Below are positions 58,397 to 64,000 of a DNA stretch of 64,000 nt, in pieces. Both the position numbers and the translations under genes were made by a program. A model generated the notes under the pieces. That model was not told where the DNA came from. It did not search any database and saw only the letters and a list, made by a program, of their open reading frames with translations. The DNA lies in NCBI GenBank assembly GCA_006384855.1, contig VCJN01000185.1, forward strand, positions 52,716 to 116,715, written 5' to 3'. Numbering within the stretch: the stretch's first letter is position 1; every line of letters starts with the position of its first letter. The DNA comes from Tetraselmis striata. Taxonomy: Eukaryota; Chlorophyta; Chlorodendrophyceae; Chlorodendrales; Chlorodendraceae.

Positions 58397-59320
58397 ATGG
58401 CGGAGGTCAAGCTATGGCATAACAAGCGGGAGCGGGAGAACATGGATAATCTAGCAGGTGCGAGTGCCAGCGCATCCAGGGCAGGAGGGCTGGTTGCGCT
58501 CAAGGACAGGCAAGGATGTGGCGGCTGACGTGTTGCTGCGTGGCGGCGGTGCCGTACAGACCTGTTCGCCATCCTGAAGACGACGGAGAAGCTGGAGCGC
58601 GCCTACGTGCGCGACGCCATCAGCGCCCGGGAGTACGAGCCCGCCTGCGCCAAGCTGATCGCACAGTTCAAGACGCTGTACTCCTCCATCAAGGACTCAG
58701 TGCCGGACGTGCAGCAGTTCATGTCGCAGTACAACATGCAGTGCCCCATGGCGGCGCAGCGGCTGCTGCACTCCGGCATCCCCGCCACCTACGAGCACGG
58801 CAAACCGGAGTGCGATCCCATCCCCGATCCCTGCGGGTCTTGAGCGTGGCCCAGTCATGTGCCTCCAGGGTCGCACGCTGACCCCCTTCCCGATCCCCCC
58901 TCACCCCCTTGCCCCGCTCAGCGAGGACAGCAGCTCCCAGGGCAATGCTGTGAGCGTCGCCGCCACGGTACAGCACTTCATTACGACGATGGACACGCTC
59001 AAGCTCAACATGATCGCGGTGGACCAGGTGTACCCGCTGCTGAGCGACCTAGTGCAGAGCTTACACAAGGTGCGTGCGGGGTGGGGAGCTGGAGTCTGTG
59101 GCGATGTCTCCCTGGGAAGGTGGGGGCTAATGCGTCTAATGGAACTGCCCAGGTGAAGCAGCTGTCGCCCGACTTTGAGGGCAAGCAGAAAACCAAGGAC
59201 TGGCTGTCCAAGCTGCACGCGATGCCCGCTAGCCAGGACCTGAGCGAGGACGAGGTGCGGCAGCTGCTGTTCGACCTGGAGACTGCGTACAATGCCTTCA
59301 TCTGCGCGCTGCCCTCGTAG
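58397..59320 (+). CDS. VPS28: VPS28, ESCRT-I subunit
   Basis: ESCRT-I component that links to ESCRT-II/III in multivesicular-body sorting at the endosome. Four exons: 58397-58457, 58560-58809, 58922-59069 and 59153-59320 (TAG). All are in phase; 208 residues, the usual length. The start is MAEVKLWHNKRERE, as in plant VPS28. The N-terminal core continues with DLFAILKTTEKLERAYVRDA and YNMQCPMAAQRLLHSGIPAT. The C-terminal four-helix domain reads TTMDTLKLNMIAVDQVYPLL, LSPDFEGKQK and RQLLFDLETAYNAF. The exon 2 donor (GA|GTGCGA) is chosen because it gives HGKPDEDSSS in phase. A TGTAA at 59503 may be the poly(A) signal. Confidence 0.96.
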
Positions 59321-59566
59321 CTGGACCACGGCCTGGCTCGCTGGCTCGTGGCATTGGGTAGTAAGTGAGGGCGGATCCTGCGGCTTGAGGCGCTGCCTCC
59401 CCAAGGGCCGCGTAGTTATAGACACCACCCGCATTAGAGAGCTCTCGCCAAATAATCCCTGTTGGCCCTGTCGTGCAACACTTGCGGACGGAATTGTGTA
59501 CCTGTAATTCTTACTAGCAGCATGAAGGGGCACGCGCAGTTCCCCCTCCCGCACTGCACTGCCGGC

Positions 59567-60845
59567 TTAGGCGCTAGGGGCCTTCCGGAAGATAAGTGCA
59601 AAGTTGTTGGCCGGCATCTCCTGCCGCTTCTCCAGCGCCAGGCCATGCGTGCCGCCGATGGCCTCCAGCTCGGCGACGTCACGGTAGCCCCAATCTGGGT
59701 TCTGTGACTGCAGGCGCTGGTGGAAAGCCGTGTTGCTGTCGGTGGTGCACTTGCCGTCCACCATGAAGGGGCCTGCGGCGGATGCAATGGCATTTGATCC
59801 ACAATTACCCCTCATGAAGAATGTGTAAATCACAATTTTGAAGACAATGCAAATCACGCAGATGAAGGCCGGCTCGTACAGCCACCGCTAGTGACGCACT
59901 CACCAAGCGGCCCAGGGGTGCCTATCATGCGTCAAAAGTATTGTGCCACTGCCCATGTGCATGCAAAAATACGGGTGATGTGTGACGGTGCTTGCTTGTT
60001 CATGATCTCCGTCACAATCAGCCGCAATGCACAAATATATTTGGTACTGATCGGCCCCGGATGGCGCTCCCGGCACGGGACGCACCATAGATGATAAGCA
60101 GGCCGCCAGGCTGCAGAAGGCGCCCAGCGCCCGCAAGCAGTCCCTCCGTGGCCGAAAACGGAGCAATGTGCGTCATATTCACGCAGAGCACACCCACGCA
60201 CGATGCTGCCTCAAAGGGCCACTCGCTGGCGGGCGTCGAGGCGTCGAGCAGCACAGGCGGCCGCACGTTGGGCACGCTGCTACTCCATGCAGCCACACTG
60301 CCAAAGTCCTCGTCCTCCACGTTGGTCGGCTGCCACTCCAGGTCTGCAGGAACCATATCGTTGCTACAATCAGCCCCCGGCCTTGAGGAACGGCGCTGGC
60401 AGAAGTAGGGGCAGGCTCTCTACTAATGCACACGGGCGGCAGCATTTGTGTTGGAGAACGGCAAGCCTAGCGAAACGCGACTATTTCAACGACAGGGGCT
60501 GCACGGCTTATGCTGCTTGTCAGCCCTCCCGCGCCCAACCCTCATGTAGGGGTTGCCAGTACGACCTGGGAGCTTCTGCGCGAAAAAGGCTGCGTGTTGG
60601 CCCGTGCCCGCCGCCACCTCCACCAGCGTCCCTCGGTTGCCGCCCAGCCAGTGGCAGAGCACCTCCGCGATCGGCTCCTTGTTGCGGTCCGCCGCCTCTG
60701 CGAAGCGAGCGCCTGGGGGCATTGCCATCGTGCTCATCGCCACCACAGCCTGCAGGCGAGCTGGTGCCGCTCGGCCACGGCCTGCGAGGGCGGCGACCAG
60801 GCGAGCGGCGGACGGACGGTGCAGCAGCGGACGGGCGGGCGGCAT
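59567..60845 (-). CDS. METTL26/DUF938 methyltransferase-like protein
   Basis: Rossmann-fold SAM-dependent methyltransferase-like protein of the DUF938 family; its substrate is not known. Three exons in transcript order: 60845-60566, 60343-60086 and 59772-59567. In phase; 247 residues. The first ATG in frame at 60845 gives an Arg/Ala-rich leader, perhaps mitochondrial or plastid targeting. Motif I is VEVAAGTGQHAAFFAQKLP, followed by LEWQPTNVEDEDF, then PFEAASCVGVLCVNMTHIAP, GLLAGAGRLLQPGGLLIIYG and the C-terminus WGYRDVAELEAIG...MPANNFALIFRK. These are the DUF938 signatures in order. Convergent with VPS28; the stops are about 250 bp apart. Confidence 0.93.
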
Positions 60846-61725
60846 GTGGAGGCAGTGGAGCAGACTGCGCTCACAAGACGTGCTCTTCGGCAGGCTAAGC
60901 AACGGCAGTGCCTAGCAGCAGCTGGCGGGACAGTGCGAGAGGTTGTCCAGTCGATAAGCGACGCAGCGGCACGTAGGGGCGACAGGTCTGAGGTTGCCTG
61001 ATGGAGGAGAACTCGAGGCGCTTTTATCAGCATCCCTACCATCAGGAGGAGTACCTAGCGACTGCCTCCTCCTGGTGGCTCCCACTAGCGACTACTGATG
61101 TACAACCGATGCGCAACTGTGCAAGCAAGTCCTCGACAGTAAGGATTAGTATGCGAGGACTTTCCCAGCATGATCCTTAGGCGGCGGTGCTAGATCATCT
61201 TTGCGTATATATATACAGACAAACCAAAACCATACTTATAATAGTCGCTATCATTCGTATGGAATCAGCACAATGTGCCCGTGCCGAAGCACAGCACATC
61301 GTGCCCTGCCCAGTGATAGAGGTGCTCTGCCTGTGAGCTACGTACTGGCCTTTGTCCAACCTGTGCTGGTGTCGCCTACCCAGGGCTTTCCTTAAATGGA
61401 TTAAGGACTATTGCTCTTCTTAGAGGGTTTCACTGGTGCCAGTCCTGTCCCGGGGGCGGGAAAACAATGCTGGTATCACCTGCCGGCCCGGCGTGCACCA
61501 CTCCGCCAGCACAGCGCCAAATTTACTCTGCCAAATTTAGTCGCTACTGTGCGAAACTCGTATTCTCCGCCATCGTAGTCGCCCCTCACCTGTGCCAGAC
61601 TAGTAGAATGCTACTACTGTATACGGGTACAGGTACTGGTACCTCGGCCCCATCGCCAAATTTACGGATATGAATGTAATAGCGACTATCATCGTTCGTA
61701 AATATGTTGCGCTGCGTTCAGGTAT
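60846..61725. other. Intergenic, no supported gene
   Basis: Promoter side of the METTL26-like gene, then low-GC repeat DNA. The second copy of the GGGTTTCACTGGTGCCAGTC repeat is at about 61422-61456. The sequence TAATAG.CG.CTATCAT..TTCGTA occurs at 61237 and 61677. Confidence 0.5.
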
Positions 61726-61974
61726 TGTGAGGGAATGCGCTTATGGTGGCAAGAGTCTGTGCTACTCCGAGGTTGTGAGGGTGAGAGTATTAAGGATTAT
61801 TGTTACAGTCCGGCGGGGCGCCGCGCTGATAGCGACGCAGTGATCGCTATATCAGCGGGCGCAGTGCGGACGACAGGGCGCAGGCGCAGCCACTATAAGT
61901 GGTGCGCGCGCTACGCGCCTTAATGTGTGCTATGGTTGATTAGGGTTAGTGAGGGTATAGGATATATCCTCACA
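61726..61974 (-). repeat. 3' LTR of a Ty3/gypsy retrotransposon
   Basis: Bounded by the perfect 7-bp inverted termini TGTGAGG (61726) and CCTCACA (ends 61974), with TG...CA ends on either strand. Immediately upstream in element orientation lies a purine-rich tract (61989-61975, CAGAGCGGGGTGGAA) that fits a polypurine tract. Candidate target duplication: GGTAT at 61721-61725. The other LTR lies outside the window. Confidence 0.8.
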
Positions 61975-64000
61975 TTCCACCCCGCTCTGATGAATCTGAG
62001 CCAGCAGATTCACGGTGGAAACCTTTGCGGGTGGCTCGCCTTAGCAGCAAGGTATGCTGGTGAGGTCGAGATATGGTTGTAACGTTCTGACAGCATATAA
62101 TGTTGCATCAGCGGTGAATACCGCATCGTTTCATAGGGCATCCAGTCATCTCCGGTTGCTGGAAAATTATGGAACCTTACTTTGAACAGCAAGGCTTTGC
62201 CCTTTGCATACAGTCAGGGGTATAGTGCCAATTTACAGTCAGTGATGTCCGCAATGATTGGGTCATCAGTTCTGCGCATCTGCCTGACAATCAAAGCATC
62301 AGGAATGTCTGTTTACGCAGATATAGTATCCCAGAGTCTCAGCTTTGAGACATGAAACACTGGGTGGCACTCAAGCTCAGGTGGTAATAGTATTTTGTAG
62401 GCCTGAGGATTGATTCACCTGTTCGATGACCTCATATGGTCCTACATATCGTTGTTTGAGCTTAGGACACTTCTGTCCTCTTATGATCATATCGTCAGTT
62501 TTTATCATTATTTTGTGACCGATCTGAAAAGTCATCGGCTGTTTATTGTTTTTGTTATGGTAATGCCTTTGGTATTCTTTGGCAATTATGATATTTTCAT
62601 GCACCAGATTGTGTATATCCTGTATTTTTGACAGAATGTCTATGGTAGTCTCTCTCACTCCAGTTTTGGGGTTCACAATATCTATTGGCAACCGAGGATG
62701 GAAGCCATATATTGCCTGGAATGGAGTAAATTTTGTTGTGGACGATTCTGTGTTATTGTAATTGAACTCAGCAAGGGAAATGTAGTTGACCCAATCTTGC
62801 TGGTTATTGTAACTTACAGAATGCTCGCAGCAACTGTTCAATTATCTTATTCAATATTTCAGTCTGACCATCAGTCTGGGGATGGTAAGCAGTACTGAGG
62901 TTTAAAGTTGTGCCAAGCTGTTTGAACAGTTCTTGGAAGTATGATGATGTATATTTGACATCTCTGTCTCCTATCATACAGGTACTGAGACCATGAAGTT
63001 TGTATATATTTTTGATGTACAGTTGTGCCAGTCCTGGAGCCGAGATGGCTTTTTGGCATGGTACAAAATGTGCATGCTTTGTGAACAAATCTACAAAAGT
63101 GGCAATACAGTCATAACCATCCACAGATGGTAAGTTTGTGATAAAGTCAAGACTGAAATATTCCCATGGTACAGTTGGTGTTGGCAGTGGCTGCAAAGCC
63201 GCTGCTGGGGCCTGCGTATGCTGTTTAGTCAGCTTGCAGACTTTACAGTTGCGAATATATGATTTTATGTTTTGGTGCATGTGCGGCCAGCAAAAATTTC
63301 TTTTGATCAGGTTCTCTGTCCTGAGTATACCGTTATGGCCAGCCGTCTTAATATCGTGATGTTCTTTGATGATGCTCTTTTTGAGTTCATCATCATCATC
63401 ATGGCTCAGATCAGTATGGTAATTATGGTGTTCTTTGATGACATGGTTCAGATCAGTATGGTAATTATGGTGTTCTTTGATGATATGGTTCAGATCAGTA
63501 TGGTAATTATGGTGTTCTTTGATGATATGGTTCAGATCAGTATGGTAATTATGGTGTTCTTTGATGATGCTCTTTTTGAGTTCATCATCAGCAGGAATAT
63601 ATAGTATCATATACAGTTCAGTATGGTAATCATATCGTACTCCAGGAGATAGTTTCTCCTTGTTCAGTTTTGGATCCTGCATATATTTTAGTTTGATATG
63701 GTTGAGTAATTGTTTGTCCAACTGCACTGAGACAGTGGCAAGATTGAGCCATTCAGTGATGTGCTCCAGATCCTTCTCAAAGGTCTGCATATAGTATGCA
63801 TCTAACGATGCCTTCAGATCTGTTAGATCTGGTAATATGTTGAGTGCATCTGCCATATTTTGATATCCCTTTTTATGTACAATATTAATATTGTCCATAT
63901 ATGGTGATATAATTTGGGACCAGCCAGCATGTTCTCTGCTGAGCTTTTCCTGGGTTGGCAGATGTCGGAGGGTTGTATGGTCAGTGACTACGGTAAAATG
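61975..64000 (-). mobile_element. Ty3/gypsy retrotransposon, pol 3' half (RNase H end, integrase, chromodomain-like)
   Basis: AT-rich relative to the host genes. In element order: the end of RNase H (64000-63850: VTDHTTLRHLPTQEKLSREH), the integrase HHCC zinc domain (EHHDIKTAGHNG... CKVCKLTK), and the catalytic core (FSLDFITNLPSVDGYD, IGDRDVKYTSSYF, HPQTDGQTE; the D, D and E residues are present). Then a GPY/F-type segment (LKQRYVGPYEVIEQV), HPVFHVSKLRLW, and a chromodomain-like end (LFKVRFHNFPATGDDWMPYE). One-nucleotide frame changes near 62826 and 62405 interrupt the frame, so this copy is probably inactive. Gag, protease, most of RT and the 5' LTR lie beyond the window edge. Confidence 0.9.
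63407..63574 (-). repeat. Four in-frame 42-bp tandem repeats at the integrase zinc domain
   Basis: Unit boundaries at 63407, 63449, 63491 and 63533, exactly 42 bp apart and almost identical. Each encodes the 14-mer IIKEHHNYHTDLNH. The flanking stretch encoding DDELKKSIIKEHH is present on both sides, so the array arose by duplication that included the first His motif of the zinc domain. The reading frame is preserved. Confidence 0.92.

Overview
The window looks like nuclear DNA of a green alga, most likely a chlorophyte. It is GC-rich outside the transposons, with many short exons, GT-AG introns and plastid genes that are nuclear-encoded: SQD1 sulfolipid synthase, an EngB GTPase and an RpiA-like protein. 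Some genes have TGTAA, the poly(A) signal usual in chlorophytes, downstream of the stop. Species and class cannot be fixed from sequence alone. I derived exon structures by hand from frame continuity, GT/AG sites and family similarity. Most genes close perfectly in phase, which is the main support for them.

Layout. 0-5.3 kb: SQD1 (+, 5' end outside the window). 6.4-10.1 kb: plastid-type aldo/keto reductase (-). 11.7-19.6 kb: a striatin homologue (-), the scaffold of STRIPAK phosphatase complexes, with giant microsatellites in its introns. 21-34.7 kb: a mobile-element graveyard. It holds a non-LTR retrotransposon family with a restriction-like endonuclease (RLE) domain, one copy of which is split by a 486-bp TIR element; reverse transcriptase fragments broken by an insertion; a putative PD-(D/E)XK-like pseudogene; a 66-bp minisatellite between two 0.3-kb direct repeats; and a frameshifted tyrosine recombinase bracketed by CTATAGTGAAC repeats. 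35.5-37.6 kb: a secreted or membrane protein of unknown family (+) and a convergent unidentified gene (-). 40.9-44.3 kb: RBM39/CAPER splicing factor (-). 47.1-48.5 kb: EngB (-). 49.8-51.3 kb: JmjC oxygenase (+). 52.1-55.2 kb: RpiA/NagB-like protein (-). 55.7-57.5 kb: more LINE remnants. 58.4-59.3 kb: VPS28 (+), convergent with a METTL26/DUF938 methyltransferase (59.6-60.8 kb, -). 61.7-64.0 kb: the 3' half of an AT-rich Ty3/gypsy retrotransposon with its 3' LTR.

The host genes do not form an operon-like or pathway cluster; they are ordinary housekeeping genes separated by repeats. The most distinctive genome-wide signature is long poly(C) on the sense strand, very often a few bases after 5' splice sites. 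The most interesting accessory elements are the tyrosine-recombinase element, the TIR element caught in the LINE tail, and the PD-(D/E)XK-like repeat family.
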